Assembly (NCBI RefSeq): GCF_013041605.1
Contig: NZ_JABEQC010000001.1
Location: forward strand, 620,001-684,000
Length of the DNA stretch: 64,000 bases
DNA from: Vibrio plantisponsor
GTDB lineage: Bacteria; Pseudomonadota; Gammaproteobacteria; Enterobacterales; Vibrionaceae
Reading direction: 5' to 3'
Below the pieces are notes generated by a model, which worked only from the letters and a program-made list of their open reading frames with translations, searched no databases and was not told the origin of the DNA. The stretch's first letter is position 1, and each line of letters opens with the position of its first letter. This document shows, one piece after another, positions 16,378-25,062 of the stretch. Made by a program: the position numbers and the translations under genes.

Positions 16378-17361
16378 TTAATTGATTTTGGTGGAGACTC
16401 GGTTTTTACCTCGGCGCTTCGCGTCATAAAGTGCAAGGTCAGCGCGATGGTAAATGTCTTCCATCCCCGTATCACTTTCAGCGAAATAACTTAGACCGAT
16501 ACTGATGGAGACTCGTGTATCGGAAAGCTCTTCGTGTAACAGTGTGTTGGATACCGCATCTACCAGTCGCTCTGCAAACGCGACTGGAGAAATCTCGTCA
16601 GTATGCTTGAGAATAATGCCAAACTCATCGCCACCGAGCCGGCCAATGGCGTCAGTTTTACGCACTTTGAGTTTACATATCTCTGCGACTTTACGGATCG
16701 CTTCATCGCCTAGGCTGTGCCCGTAGGAGTCATTAATCCGTTTGAAATTATCGATATCGACGACTAGGAAGCAGTAGTTTTCATGGTAACGCTTGAACGC
16801 ATAAAACGCGTCGTTAAGCGTTTCAAACAGCTTTCTTCGATTGAGTGTTTTGGATAAATCATCCACTTCAGATTGATAAAGCAGTTGCTGCTGAATATGG
16901 TATCGAGCGGTAATATTGCGAGCTACCCACACCACCGCTCTTTCACCATAGCGTAATGATTTTAGAGGGCTGACACGTCCTTCAAAACGCAGTTCCCCAA
17001 TCGGGCCCGTTGCTTCATCGACCGTATCTACATCATCTGCTGATAATGAATATTCGAAAACCTTTACGCAATCGCAATCAAGCGTTTCTTTAATTCGATC
17101 TTTAAACCAAGATGCCTTTTCTGCTGGAAGAACATTGTCGAGGGTTAGTCCTTTTAAAGATGAGCCGTCATGGTAAAGATCGGAGTTTTCACCACCAAAT
17201 ATCGCCGCATAGCGACCAGATTCAGTGAGAACAAAAACCAAATCAGGCAGAGCCGAAATTACCGCAGCGTATTCTTCGCATTCATAACACTGTCTATCCG
17301 TATGTTCTACTTTCACGTAGTTCCAACCCTTTCCAATAGGCCTAATCATAGGCTGAACCAC
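16378..17361 (-). CDS. PAS-GGDEF diguanylate cyclase
   Basis: The 327-residue protein has an N-terminal PAS-like sensor (about 28-155) and a C-terminal GGDEF domain with an intact active site GGDEF at 243-247 and a complete inhibitory I-site R234-K-T-D237 five residues before it. It should make cyclic di-GMP from two GTP with product feedback. There are no membrane segments, so it is a cytosolic sensor. A Cys-rich stretch (QCYECEE, 24-30) precedes the PAS domain and could bind metal or sense redox, which is inference. The start codon is GTG. Confidence 0.9.
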   Translation of the reverse strand: MVQPMIRPIGKGWNYVKVEHTDRQCYECEEYAAVISALPDLVFVLTESGRYAAIFGGENSDLYHDGSSLKGLTLDNVLPAEKASWFKDRIKETLDCDCVKVFEYSLSADDVDTVDEATGPIGELRFEGRVSPLKSLRYGERAVVWVARNITARYHIQQQLLYQSEVDDLSKTLNRRKLFETLNDAFYAFKRYHENYCFLVVDIDNFKRINDSYGHSLGDEAIRKVAEICKLKVRKTDAIGRLGGDEFGIILKHTDEISPVAFAERLVDAVSNTLLHEELSDTRVSISIGLSYFAESDTGMEDIYHRADLALYDAKRRGKNRVSTKIN

Positions 17362-17418
17362 TCACATTCATAACAAAAGTGGCACAACTGTTGATATTTT
17401 AGCTCATGTTTTTAAAGT

Positions 17419-18135
17419 CTAAGGGTGATCTATACGTGATTTACACATACTGGCGAATCTAACCAGAATTTGTTTCGCCTGCTCTGTTTCAGCGACCTGT
17501 TCTAGCTTGCTTGTGTAGCTATCGACAATCGCTTCTTTCAAACCTTCGACAGAATCTCGCATGATGTCGCTGGTAAATTCTGGATGGAATTGCACGCCCC
17601 AAGTGCAACTGCCAGCTCGGAAGGCATGGTGTTCATCCAAATCACTTCTGGCTAGACAAACAGCGTTCGGTGGAAGCTGCTGCACCGATTGGAAATGTAC
17701 TGTTTGAGCTGCAAAGTTTGCTGGGAGTGACTCAAACAAAGGGTCATTACTTGCGCTCGGTAAACGCTCCAACTCTACCGTTCCAATTTCCAGACCTTTC
17801 GGGTTATAACCCACAGCACCACCAAGAGCTTGGGCGATTAATTGGTGACCAAAGCAAATGCCAAGAAGAGGAATTCTCTTTTCAGTGAGGGCAATGATGT
17901 CGTCTGACAGTTTCAGCATCCAATCGGTCTTTTCCGTCACCATAGAAAGTGAACCCATGATGATGACACCTGCCAAAGAATCATAAGCAGGTAAAGCGTT
18001 GCGAGTACCATCTAGGAAAGTCACAGGGATATTGACCTCACTGATGGCTCTTTGTGCCCAGTGTTCAAAATCACCGTATTTCTTGAGTTGTTGCTCAGGA
18101 GCCTGACCAACATTAATTATCAGTAACGTTTTCAT
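17419..18135 (-). CDS. Class I glutamine amidotransferase-like protein
   Basis: The 238-residue single-domain protein has the class I GATase nucleophile elbow GICFGHQ (Cys near 97) and the QFHPEF histidine/glutamate pair near 186. Length and sequence match stand-alone GMP-synthase-like amidotransferases, some of which hydrolyse gamma-glutamyl compounds. The ATG at 18135 follows AAAGGAATTT, so I prefer it to an upstream in-frame start at 18198. It is followed on the same strand by the GGDEF gene 57 bp away, without an obvious functional link. Confidence 0.88.
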   Translation of the reverse strand: MKTLLIINVGQAPEQQLKKYGDFEHWAQRAISEVNIPVTFLDGTRNALPAYDSLAGVIIMGSLSMVTEKTDWMLKLSDDIIALTEKRIPLLGICFGHQLIAQALGGAVGYNPKGLEIGTVELERLPSASNDPLFESLPANFAAQTVHFQSVQQLPPNAVCLARSDLDEHHAFRAGSCTWGVQFHPEFTSDIMRDSVEGLKEAIVDSYTSKLEQVAETEQAKQILVRFASMCKSRIDHP

Positions 18136-18285
18136 AAATTCCTTTTTCTGACTTCCTGCTACTTTGGCTAATTTAGTGAAAACGAAATGTGAGTTCAATC
18201 GCTATTTGTTGCGCTTAAGAAAAGGACAGCGGGAACTAACTTATAGCAAATTTTTAGTTGCATATTACTTCGTCATCGATAATAT

Positions 18286-18309
18286 AGCTGTTTAGACGGC
18301 TATACGTCT
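18286..18309 (+). promoter_or_regulatory. Tandem MetJ operator (met boxes) upstream of metQ
   Basis: Three contiguous 8-mers, AGCTGTTT (5/8), AGACGGCT (7/8) and ATACGTCT (7/8), match the met box AGACGTCT in register. They end 26 bp before the metQ start, so MetJ with S-adenosylmethionine should repress this gene. Confidence 0.7.
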
Positions 18310-18335
18310 CTATGTTTAGGTAAGGAATAAATAAA

Positions 18336-19139
18336 ATGAACGGATATAAAAAACTCTCTCAGTTGGGCTTAGTAGCATCGTTGGTTTTCGGCTTAGCAGC
18401 TTGTGGTCAGAAAGAGAGTGATGAAATCTCTGTTGGCGCAACAGTTGGCCCTCACGCGCAGGTAGTGGAAGCGGTTGCAAAAGAGGCAGCTAAGCAAGGT
18501 TTAAAAGTAAAAGTGGTCGAGTTTTCTGACTACATTACGCCAAACGCGGCATTGGAAGATGGCAGCATTGATTTGAACAGCTATCAGCATCTTCCTTTCC
18601 TAAACAACTACAACAATAGTCAAGGTTCTCACCTTGTTTCTATTGGCGAATCTATCCTGATGCGTATGGGTATTTATTCGAATAAATACAAATCGTTAGA
18701 AGAGTTGCCAGAGAACGCGCGTATTGCCATTCCAAATGATCCAACCAACGGTGGTCGTGGCTTACTGCTGTTTGCTGACGCTGGTTTGATTACCTTGAAA
18801 GCGGATGCTGGCTTTAAAGCGACGTTAAACGATATCGTTGAAAACCCGAAAAACTTCGAGTTCTTGGAAGTGGATGCGGCGCAACTTCCACGTACTTTGG
18901 ATGACGTTGATGCTGCGGCTATTACGATGAACTACGTAATGTCTGCGGGTCTTGATCCTAAGAAACAAGGTATCTACCTAGAATCGAGGCAAGCACCTCT
19001 AGCGGTGATGGTGATTGCAAGCCGTGAGAAAGACAAAGATAACGAAGCGTACAAAAAGTTCGTAGAAATCTACCAGTCACAAGCGATTCGTGACTTCATG
19101 CAACAAACCTTCAATGGCACGATTGAACCTGCGTTCTAA
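18336..19139 (+). CDS. metQ: MetQ/NlpA-family methionine-binding lipoprotein
   Basis: The 267-residue lipoprotein precursor has a signal sequence ending in the lipobox LAAC (Cys22), followed by the NlpA fold start EISVGATVGPHAQVVEAVAKEA. The segments DSNSYQHLPFL-like LNSYQHLPFLNNYN and RIAIPNDPTNGGRGLLL are typical of D/L-methionine-binding MetQ proteins. It should deliver methionine to a MetNI ABC importer, but no metN or metI is adjacent, so it is a stand-alone extra binding protein. The upstream MetJ boxes independently support methionine as the ligand. A long GC-rich hairpin follows the stop codon. Confidence 0.92.
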   Translation: MNGYKKLSQLGLVASLVFGLAACGQKESDEISVGATVGPHAQVVEAVAKEAAKQGLKVKVVEFSDYITPNAALEDGSIDLNSYQHLPFLNNYNNSQGSHLVSIGESILMRMGIYSNKYKSLEELPENARIAIPNDPTNGGRGLLLFADAGLITLKADAGFKATLNDIVENPKNFEFLEVDAAQLPRTLDDVDAAAITMNYVMSAGLDPKKQGIYLESRQAPLAVMVIASREKDKDNEAYKKFVEIYQSQAIRDFMQQTFNGTIEPAF

Positions 19140-19148
19140 TTGCCCGGA

Positions 19149-19178
19149 TTCCCGTAGCAACGTCTGTTGCTGCGGGAA
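19149..19178 (+). terminator. Stable hairpin after metQ (terminator or 3' stabiliser)
   Basis: TTCCCG(t)AGCAAC/GTTGC(t)GCGGGAA forms a long stem with a GTCT loop, but no T-run follows, so it may protect the mRNA 3' end rather than end transcription by itself. Confidence 0.5.
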
Positions 19179-19344
19179 GTCAAACCTCCACTTCGGTTAT
19201 TCCTCTCTGCCTATATAATTTCTTCTCCCTTGCAATAATTTATTGTTATAACTAAAAATTCGTAAAAGACTTTATCTGCAATAATTTGCCCCTATATCTT
19301 AAGAAGTCGTAAATCGAATACGTAAACCAAGAGAAGGATCAACC

Positions 19345-20205
19345 ATGGCAAGTGAATATATCCCACCAAGAGTCTGGACAATGGACAGCGAAAATGGTGG
19401 TCAATGGGCGAGTATCAACCGACCGGATTCAGGTGCTCGTTTTGAAAGAGAACTTCCAGTGGGCTCTCACCCAATTCAACTTTACTCAATGGGCACACCT
19501 AATGGTCAGAAGGTGACCATCATGCTTGAGGAGCTACTTGCTCTGGGTGTGAAAGAAGCTGAGTACGATGCATTTTTGATTCGAATTGGCGAAAGTGACC
19601 AGTTCAGTTCCGGCTTTGTTGCGGTAAACCCGAACTCAAAAATTCCTGCAATGGTTGATCGTTCAGGTGATGAACCTGTCAACGTGTTCGAATCCGGGAA
19701 TATTTTGTTCTATCTTGCTGAGAAGTTCGGCCATTTCCTACCTAAAGAAGGAGCGGCACGAGCTGAAGTAATGAACTGGTTGTTCTGGCTTCAAGGCTCA
19801 GCACCTTATCTTGGTGGTGGCTTTGGTCACTTCTACGCGTATGCGCCAGAGAAATTTGAATACCCGATTAACCGCTTTGCAATGGAAGCGAAACGTCAGC
19901 TTGATGTGCTCGATAAGCAACTGGCAAAACATACCTTTATTGCTGGTGAAGAAATCAGTATTGCTGATATCGCGATCTGGCCTTGGTACGGCAACCTAGC
20001 ACTAGGCAAAGCATACAATGCTGGCGAGTTTTTAGATGTTGAGTCTTATAAGCACGTTCAGCGTTGGGCGAAAATGATGTTAGAACGCCCTGCGGTTCAA
20101 CGTGGTCGAATTGTAAACCGCACTTTTGGTGAAGAGTGGGAACAAGTCGCAGAGCGCCACAGCGCAGCAGACATTGACGCGGTATTGAGTAAGCAGCCTA
20201 AGTAA
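19345..20205 (+). CDS. yghU: YghU-type glutathione S-transferase (glutathione-dependent disulfide-bond oxidoreductase)
   Basis: The 286-residue protein has the extended N-terminus of the nu-class family (YIPPRVWTMDSENGGQWASINRP), a thioredoxin-like GST domain with LYSMGTPNGQKVTI and NPNSKIPAMVD, then FESGNILFYLAEKFG and the all-helical C-terminal domain. Nu-class enzymes bind two glutathione molecules and reduce disulfides. The protein is cytosolic and monocistronic. AAGGATCAACC precedes the ATG, and a strong terminator follows the gene. Confidence 0.94.
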   Translation: MASEYIPPRVWTMDSENGGQWASINRPDSGARFERELPVGSHPIQLYSMGTPNGQKVTIMLEELLALGVKEAEYDAFLIRIGESDQFSSGFVAVNPNSKIPAMVDRSGDEPVNVFESGNILFYLAEKFGHFLPKEGAARAEVMNWLFWLQGSAPYLGGGFGHFYAYAPEKFEYPINRFAMEAKRQLDVLDKQLAKHTFIAGEEISIADIAIWPWYGNLALGKAYNAGEFLDVESYKHVQRWAKMMLERPAVQRGRIVNRTFGEEWEQVAERHSAADIDAVLSKQPK

Positions 20206-20225
20206 CCATTTCAGTGTTGATAAAC

Positions 20226-20259
20226 AAAAGGGAGAGTCTGTAGAGGCTCTCCCTTTTTT
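20226..20259. terminator. Bidirectional intrinsic terminator
   Basis: The stem AAAAGGGAGAG (20226-20236)/CTCTCCCTTTT (20247-20257) separates the convergent yghU and Tag-like genes. Confidence 0.85.
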
Positions 20260-20286
20260 GCATGATTACTGTGTGTATAAATCACG

Positions 20287-20973
20287 TTAGATTCGGTTTT
20301 CACCAGTGCTATAAGCGATGATCTGACTTATCTCGCTTAGGCTACGTCCGGATTCTTCACGCCATTGGCAGAATGCCTGATTGGCTGCGGTCATGGCTCG
20401 TTTGGTTGTCTTCGCGCTATCAATAACGCCAGTGTTACGAAGGTATGCTTCAACATCTGTAGAGAAGATAAAAGTATCCGCCCCCATCGTACGCAGTGTG
20501 TATGGCCCCGTGTTGCCACCTAGGCGGTCACCGTGTTTTTTCATGTGTTCCCAAAGACCGGTAATGTTATCTAGCGGCCAGTTTGCCACCATTTCACTGA
20601 AAGAACCGTGCTCGGCTCGGGCTTCATAAATCATGCGGGCATTGCGCGGAATCGACATCACTTTGACTAAATGGCGAATGATGCGCGGATCTTGCGCTCT
20701 TTCTTCCCACACTTCGTCAGACAGCATCAACAGAGGTTCAATTTTGAAGCCAAAGAAAAGCTCTTCGAAGTTTGGCCATTTCTTTCTCACCACATCCCAA
20801 GAGATACCCGATTGAAACACTTTCATGCTGAACGCAGATAACCAACGGTCTTCAGGTATCGCAGCAAGTTCAGTTTTACTTAATGGCGTGCTAAGCAGTT
20901 TTTCTAATTGGTCTTCGCCACCTTTACGATCGACGGCTCGTTGATAAATAGATGAAAATTTTTCGACTGTCAT
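20287..20973 (-). CDS. DNA-3-methyladenine glycosylase I (Tag)-like protein, divergent
   Basis: The 228-residue protein follows the Tag fold: helix LSAFSMKVFQSGISWDVVRKKWPNF (split here as seen around residues 50-75), DPRIIRHLVKVMSIPRNARMI and the C-terminal THRAMTAANQAF-like TKRAMTAANQAFCQW. By hand alignment to E. coli Tag, the base-stacking Trp46 is kept (GISW) but the 3-methyladenine-contacting Glu38 is replaced by Lys, and the N-terminal Cys and C-terminal Cys/His zinc ligands are absent. It may therefore have a different base specificity or no glycosylase activity. The ATG at 20973 is used; an upstream in-frame ATG at 21066 would add 31 implausible residues. Confidence 0.78.
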   Translation of the reverse strand: MTVEKFSSIYQRAVDRKGGEDQLEKLLSTPLSKTELAAIPEDRWLSAFSMKVFQSGISWDVVRKKWPNFEELFFGFKIEPLLMLSDEVWEERAQDPRIIRHLVKVMSIPRNARMIYEARAEHGSFSEMVANWPLDNITGLWEHMKKHGDRLGGNTGPYTLRTMGADTFIFSTDVEAYLRNTGVIDSAKTTKRAMTAANQAFCQWREESGRSLSEISQIIAYSTGENRI

Positions 20974-21139
20974 GTTTGAAGGCTCTTGTTTAGTTTTAGA
21001 AATAAATACTAGCAAAGGGATAAACGATCGGCACGCGAAAGAAGGATAGGGCGTGTTGCGAGTCATTTTAAAAATTTTGAAATCAGACCATAGTTTTAGC
21101 TATCGATTGGAATACTATCTATGGTAAGCTGGCGCTAAA

Positions 21140-21151
21140 TTGGTATAACAA
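21140..21151 (+). promoter_or_regulatory. Candidate ExuR/UxuR operator upstream of exuR
   Basis: TTGGTATAACAA differs at one base from the palindrome TTGGTATACCAA expected for ExuR/UxuR-type regulators. It lies 18 bp before the exuR start, which suggests autoregulation. A matching inverted site is present at 26671-26682. Confidence 0.5.
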
Positions 21152-21169
21152 GTGGTTTAAGAGATTAAT

Positions 21170-21919
21170 ATGGAACCGAATATTAAGCTTTATCAAAAAA
21201 TCGCCAATCACTTTAAAACGGAAATCTTTAATGGCGTTTACAAGGTTGGGGATATGCTTCCTGCTGAACGAGTGATCGCTGAACAGATGGAAGTGAGTCG
21301 AACCGTGATTCGTGAAGCAATGATAATGCTTGAAGTGGAAGGCTACGTTGAGGTGCGTAAAGGCTCGGGTATTCGAGTGATTAACACGCAGGTTGATAAT
21401 GTAGTACCGGACATCGCGCAGGCGGTGGGCGATTTAGGTTTCATGCTCACTTGTGGTCCGTTTGAACTGCTACAGGCTCGTCAGTTATTTGAAAGCAATA
21501 TCGCTGAATTTGCCGCGACTCAAGCGACCAAACAAGATCTGGTTGCTCTGATGAAGATTCAAGAACAAGCGAAGCAAGACGATTACTCGCGTGATTCCTA
21601 CTGGGATATTGAATTTCATATTCAGATGGCTCGCTGTACACAAAACTCAGTCGTGGTACATATTGCGGAGATGTTGTCGAAACATCGTGAAAACAACCCA
21701 TATTGGAAGAAGCTTCACGAGCACATTGAAGACAATAAGATTCGCAGCTGGTGCAGCGATCATGATGAAATTGTAAAAGCGTTAATCAAGCGAGATGCGG
21801 TAGCTGCACGTCAGGCTGCTTGGCAGCACATTGAAAATACTAAGATCATGCTGTTTGATGCTTCAAATGATGATTACGACCGTTTCTTGTTCTCAGAAAG
21901 TCCGATTACGACGTCATAG
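21170..21919 (+). CDS. exuR: ExuR/UxuR-type GntR-family repressor of hexuronate genes
   Basis: The 249-residue FadR-subfamily GntR protein has an N-terminal winged helix ([20 protein letters not shown], then [21 protein letters not shown]) and an FCD ligand domain. [21 protein letters not shown] and [14 protein letters not shown] match E. coli ExuR almost word for word. It should repress the uxa, uxu and TRAP genes and release DNA on binding a hexuronate or fructuronate/tagaturonate. It is convergent with uxaA and has its own operator-like site upstream. ExuR and UxuR are paralogues; with only one copy here it may serve both roles. Confidence 0.92.
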   Translation: MEPNIKLYQKIANHFKTEIFNGVYKVGDMLPAERVIAEQMEVSRTVIREAMIMLEVEGYVEVRKGSGIRVINTQVDNVVPDIAQAVGDLGFMLTCGPFELLQARQLFESNIAEFAATQATKQDLVALMKIQEQAKQDDYSRDSYWDIEFHIQMARCTQNSVVVHIAEMLSKHRENNPYWKKLHEHIEDNKIRSWCSDHDEIVKALIKRDAVAARQAAWQHIENTKIMLFDASNDDYDRFLFSESPITTS

Positions 21920-21963
21920 AAGTCGCGTTATTTCACAGTAAACGCAATAAAAGAACTGAAAAA

Positions 21964-21990
21964 CAAAGGCTACCCGAAGGTAGCCTTTTG
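21964..21990. terminator. Bidirectional intrinsic terminator between exuR and uxaA
   Basis: The stem CAAAGGCTACC (21964-21974)/GGTAGCCTTTTG (21979-21990) has a CGAA tetraloop. Confidence 0.85.
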
Positions 21991-22009
21991 TGTCTTTCGA
22001 CACATCTTA

Positions 22010-23497
22010 TTAAAGCGTTACACCGCTTTTGAATACGGCGATTTCTCGGAACTCATTGATTTCATTGCGAGTTGGCTCACCATTTACGAAGCTGGTGACC
22101 TTGTCGACAAACTCTTCAAGCAAGGTATCCATTGAGGTGCCTTCTACTAGCGTACCGGCATTAAAGTCAATCCAGTGTGGCTTGCGGCGGGCTAAGTCAC
22201 TGTTGGTTGCCAGTTTCAAAGTCGGTACCGGGCCGCCATAAGGTGTGCCACGACCAGTACTGAACAGCACCATATGACAACCAGCCATCGCAAGAGCCGA
22301 GGTCGCGATAGCATCGTTACCCGGCGCACTTAGTAGGTTTAGACCTGGTTTGGTCAAGCGTTCACCGTATTTCAAGACATCCATTACCTGACTTGAGCCA
22401 GCCTTTTGCGTACAACCCAAAGATTTCTCTTCTAAAGTTGAAATGCCGCCTGCCTTGTTACCCGGAGATGGATTTTCATAAATAGGCTGTTTGTGATCGA
22501 TAAAATACTGTTTGAAGTTATTGATCATGGATACGGTATCGTCGAACACGCTTCTATCTGCGCAGCGGCTCATCAGGATATGCTCTGCACCAAACATCTC
22601 TGGCACTTCAGTCAGTACTGTGGTGCCGCCATGTGTGACAAGGTAATCCGAGAAACGGCCAAGCAGAGGGTTAGCAGTGATGCCAGAGAAGCCATCAGAT
22701 CCGCCACACTCTAAACCAAAACGAACTTCGCTCAGGTTGCCTGCAACTCGCTGGTCTTTAGACATCACTTCATACAGCTTTTTCATCAGCTCAACGCCGT
22801 ATTCCACTTCATCATCTTGCTTTTGACAGATCATGAACTGAACACGTTGTTCGTCGTATTCACCGAGTGTGTCTTTAAACGCGTTCACTTGGTTGTTTTC
22901 ACACCCTAATCCCACCACTAAAACACCGCCAGAGTTAGGGTGCTTTACTAAGTTCTGCAGCAGAATTTTAGTGTTGTTGTGGTCATCACCAAGCTGTGAA
23001 CAGCCATATTGGTGAGTGAACACTTGCACGCCATCGATAGCTGACATGTCGACTTCAGACTCAAACTGCTTTTTCATCATGTTAGCCATAGCGTTTACAC
23101 AGCCAACGGTTGGGATGATCCAAAGCTCGTTACGAATACCGACATCACCATTCGCACGACGGTAGATGTTTACTGGCTTGTTCTCCAATGTGCTATGTAC
23201 GTTTTGGAATTCAGGCTGGTATTGGTATTCGTTTAAATCATTCAAGTTGGTACGAATGTTATCCTGATAAACACGGTAGCCTAGCTCTATGGTTTGCAAA
23301 GCATGTCCGATAGGGCAACCATATTTAATTATCTGGTCATTTTGAGCAAAAGTTTGCAGCGCCACTTTGTGTGCCTGAGGAATGTCCTCTTGCAACGTTA
23401 TTTCCTGCTCGTCCACAACTAATGTTGTGCCAGCACTTAAGTCTTTTAATGCAACTGCAACATTGTCGGCTGGATGTATTTTGATAAGAGAGTTCAT
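22010..23497 (-). CDS. uxaA: Altronate dehydratase
   Basis: The 495-residue protein matches the length of E. coli UxaA, which dehydrates D-altronate to 2-keto-3-deoxygluconate. The N-terminal SAF domain (IKIHPADNVAVALKDLSAGTTL) is followed by YGCPIGHALQ, and the catalytic region shows NIYRRANGDVGIRNELWIIPTVGCVN, GLECGGSDGFSGITANPLLG and GNKAGGISTLEEKSLGCTQKAG (segments listed without joining). It is the last gene of uxaC-uxaB-uxaA, 9 nt after uxaB. Confidence 0.95.
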   Translation of the reverse strand: MNSLIKIHPADNVAVALKDLSAGTTLVVDEQEITLQEDIPQAHKVALQTFAQNDQIIKYGCPIGHALQTIELGYRVYQDNIRTNLNDLNEYQYQPEFQNVHSTLENKPVNIYRRANGDVGIRNELWIIPTVGCVNAMANMMKKQFESEVDMSAIDGVQVFTHQYGCSQLGDDHNNTKILLQNLVKHPNSGGVLVVGLGCENNQVNAFKDTLGEYDEQRVQFMICQKQDDEVEYGVELMKKLYEVMSKDQRVAGNLSEVRFGLECGGSDGFSGITANPLLGRFSDYLVTHGGTTVLTEVPEMFGAEHILMSRCADRSVFDDTVSMINNFKQYFIDHKQPIYENPSPGNKAGGISTLEEKSLGCTQKAGSSQVMDVLKYGERLTKPGLNLLSAPGNDAIATSALAMAGCHMVLFSTGRGTPYGGPVPTLKLATNSDLARRKPHWIDFNAGTLVEGTSMDTLLEEFVDKVTSFVNGEPTRNEINEFREIAVFKSGVTL

Positions 23498-23506
23498 GCT
23501 ATTTCC

Positions 23507-24967
23507 TTAGCAGCGATTTAACGCTCGTCGCATGCCCACTAGGCAAATTTGTTCGACGTACGCGGTTACGCATTCTGTCAGTCCCGGCACCTGATTGAGG
23601 TTTTGTCCCCAGTGCACAGAATTACCCAACACGGCTTCAACTAACGCGTCATAGCTTTGCTCCCCTGATGACACCTTAGGCCACTCGACAGCGAAGAAAT
23701 CTAGCCATGGTTGGTCGTCATTAAGAGGGTAGTTTCCGTCCTCACGTTCGCCGCGATAGAAGGTAATTAACGCTGCGAGTGCAAAGCTCATGTGACGAGG
23801 TAAATGTTCGGTCTTTTGTTGATACGCGAGTAACTGCGGCAAAATTCGGGTTTTGAATTTTGTCATACCATTAAGCGAAATAGATAACAGCAGGTGCTTG
23901 ATGTAAGGGTTCTTAAAGCGATACTCCACATCCTGAGCAAAAGTTTGCAGTTCATCTTTTGGCAGTGAAAGAGTAGGGATGATCTCAGAGAACATCAGTT
24001 CTTTGAGATAAGTTGCCATCTGTTCGTCAGCCATGCTTTCACCAACCGTATCAATACCAGATTGGAATGCCACTGGTACAAGAGCGGTATGCGCTCCGTT
24101 AAGAATCGCGACTTTACGTTCTTTATATGGCTTTATGTCATCAACAATTTTAATGTTAAGCGATTGCTCCGCGCTGAGTTGATCCAGACACAGTGCTTGG
24201 TTTAACCATTGTGGACCTTGAATAACAAACAGATAGAAGTTCTCGGCACTGACCATAAAGGTATCTTTGTAGCCTAGCTCCGCTTCCAGCGTGCTCACTT
24301 CATCTTTTGGATAGCCAGTAACGATACGGTCTACCAAGGTTGAGCAGAATGTATTTGCGGCTTCTACCCAATGTTTAAATTCAACAGGAAGAGCCCAAGC
24401 CTCAATGTAGCGCCCGATAATTTCTTTCAAGCATTCGCCGTTGTAATCAATGAGTTCACAAGGAACAATGATCCAACCTTTGTCTTCATCGGCTTCAAAG
24501 TGGTTGTAGCGTTCCCACAGCATACGCGTCAGCTTGGCTGGATAGCTGCTTGGTGGCAAATCATCAAGCTGATCGCTTTCCACAAATGCAATTCCCGCTT
24601 CCGTTGTGTTTGAGAACACAAATTGAATGTCTGGGTTACGAGCAAGTTCAAGAATGGTTTGGAAATCTTGGTAAGCAGACAGCTCTTCGTTCACAGAGTA
24701 GATAACTCGTGATTGAGAGAGCGCTTGGCCTGTTTCATCCAGACCACGAATCAAAGTGGTATACACACCTTGTTGAGTGTTGAGACTTGGCGGGAAATCG
24801 GTATCGATTGGACGAATAATGCTAACACCAGCATTGAGATCTGTGTGTTCGTTGAGTTGGTCAATTTGCCAGTCTAAAAAAGCGCGTAAAAAATTACCTT
24901 CGCCAAATTGAATGATCTTGGTTGGGTAAGAAGGGCCGGGAAAGGTATCTCGGTTTAGCTGTTTCAT
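23507..24967 (-). CDS. uxaB: Tagaturonate reductase (altronate oxidoreductase)
   Basis: The 486-residue enzyme belongs to the mannitol dehydrogenase family. It has the Rossmann start [22 protein letters not shown] and the catalytic KRxxxN-like block [16 protein letters not shown] near residues 285-300. It reduces D-tagaturonate to D-altronate with NADH. The order uxaC, uxaB, uxaA in one direction gives the galacturonate branch in reaction order. It is a distant paralogue of the uxuB product encoded divergently. Confidence 0.93.
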   Translation of the reverse strand: MKQLNRDTFPGPSYPTKIIQFGEGNFLRAFLDWQIDQLNEHTDLNAGVSIIRPIDTDFPPSLNTQQGVYTTLIRGLDETGQALSQSRVIYSVNEELSAYQDFQTILELARNPDIQFVFSNTTEAGIAFVESDQLDDLPPSSYPAKLTRMLWERYNHFEADEDKGWIIVPCELIDYNGECLKEIIGRYIEAWALPVEFKHWVEAANTFCSTLVDRIVTGYPKDEVSTLEAELGYKDTFMVSAENFYLFVIQGPQWLNQALCLDQLSAEQSLNIKIVDDIKPYKERKVAILNGAHTALVPVAFQSGIDTVGESMADEQMATYLKELMFSEIIPTLSLPKDELQTFAQDVEYRFKNPYIKHLLLSISLNGMTKFKTRILPQLLAYQQKTEHLPRHMSFALAALITFYRGEREDGNYPLNDDQPWLDFFAVEWPKVSSGEQSYDALVEAVLGNSVHWGQNLNQVPGLTECVTAYVEQICLVGMRRALNRC

Positions 24968-24987
24968 AAAAGTTACCTATCGATAGG

Positions 24988-25053
24988 CTGCGGCTGAAGG
25001 TCGGTGAAGAACATATTTGTCAATTGCTCTTCACCAATAAGCAACAGCCGCAG
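24988..25053 (-). other. Large nested hairpin in the uxaC-uxaB intercistronic region
   Basis: Outer arms CTGCGGCTG (24988-24996) and CAGCCGCAG (25045-25053) enclose inner arms GGTGAAGA (25003-25010) and TCTTCACC (25028-25035), all perfect. There is no adjoining T-run, so it more likely sets mRNA processing or stability between uxaC and uxaB than terminates. Confidence 0.6.
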
Positions 25054-25062
25054 AGTGTCAGA

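Noticed and set aside
18264..18278. 15-bp sequence ATTACTTCGTCATCG also found at 26690-26704
   Set aside because: A shared 15-mer is expected by chance about once or more in a window of this size; without further copies it is not called a repeat.
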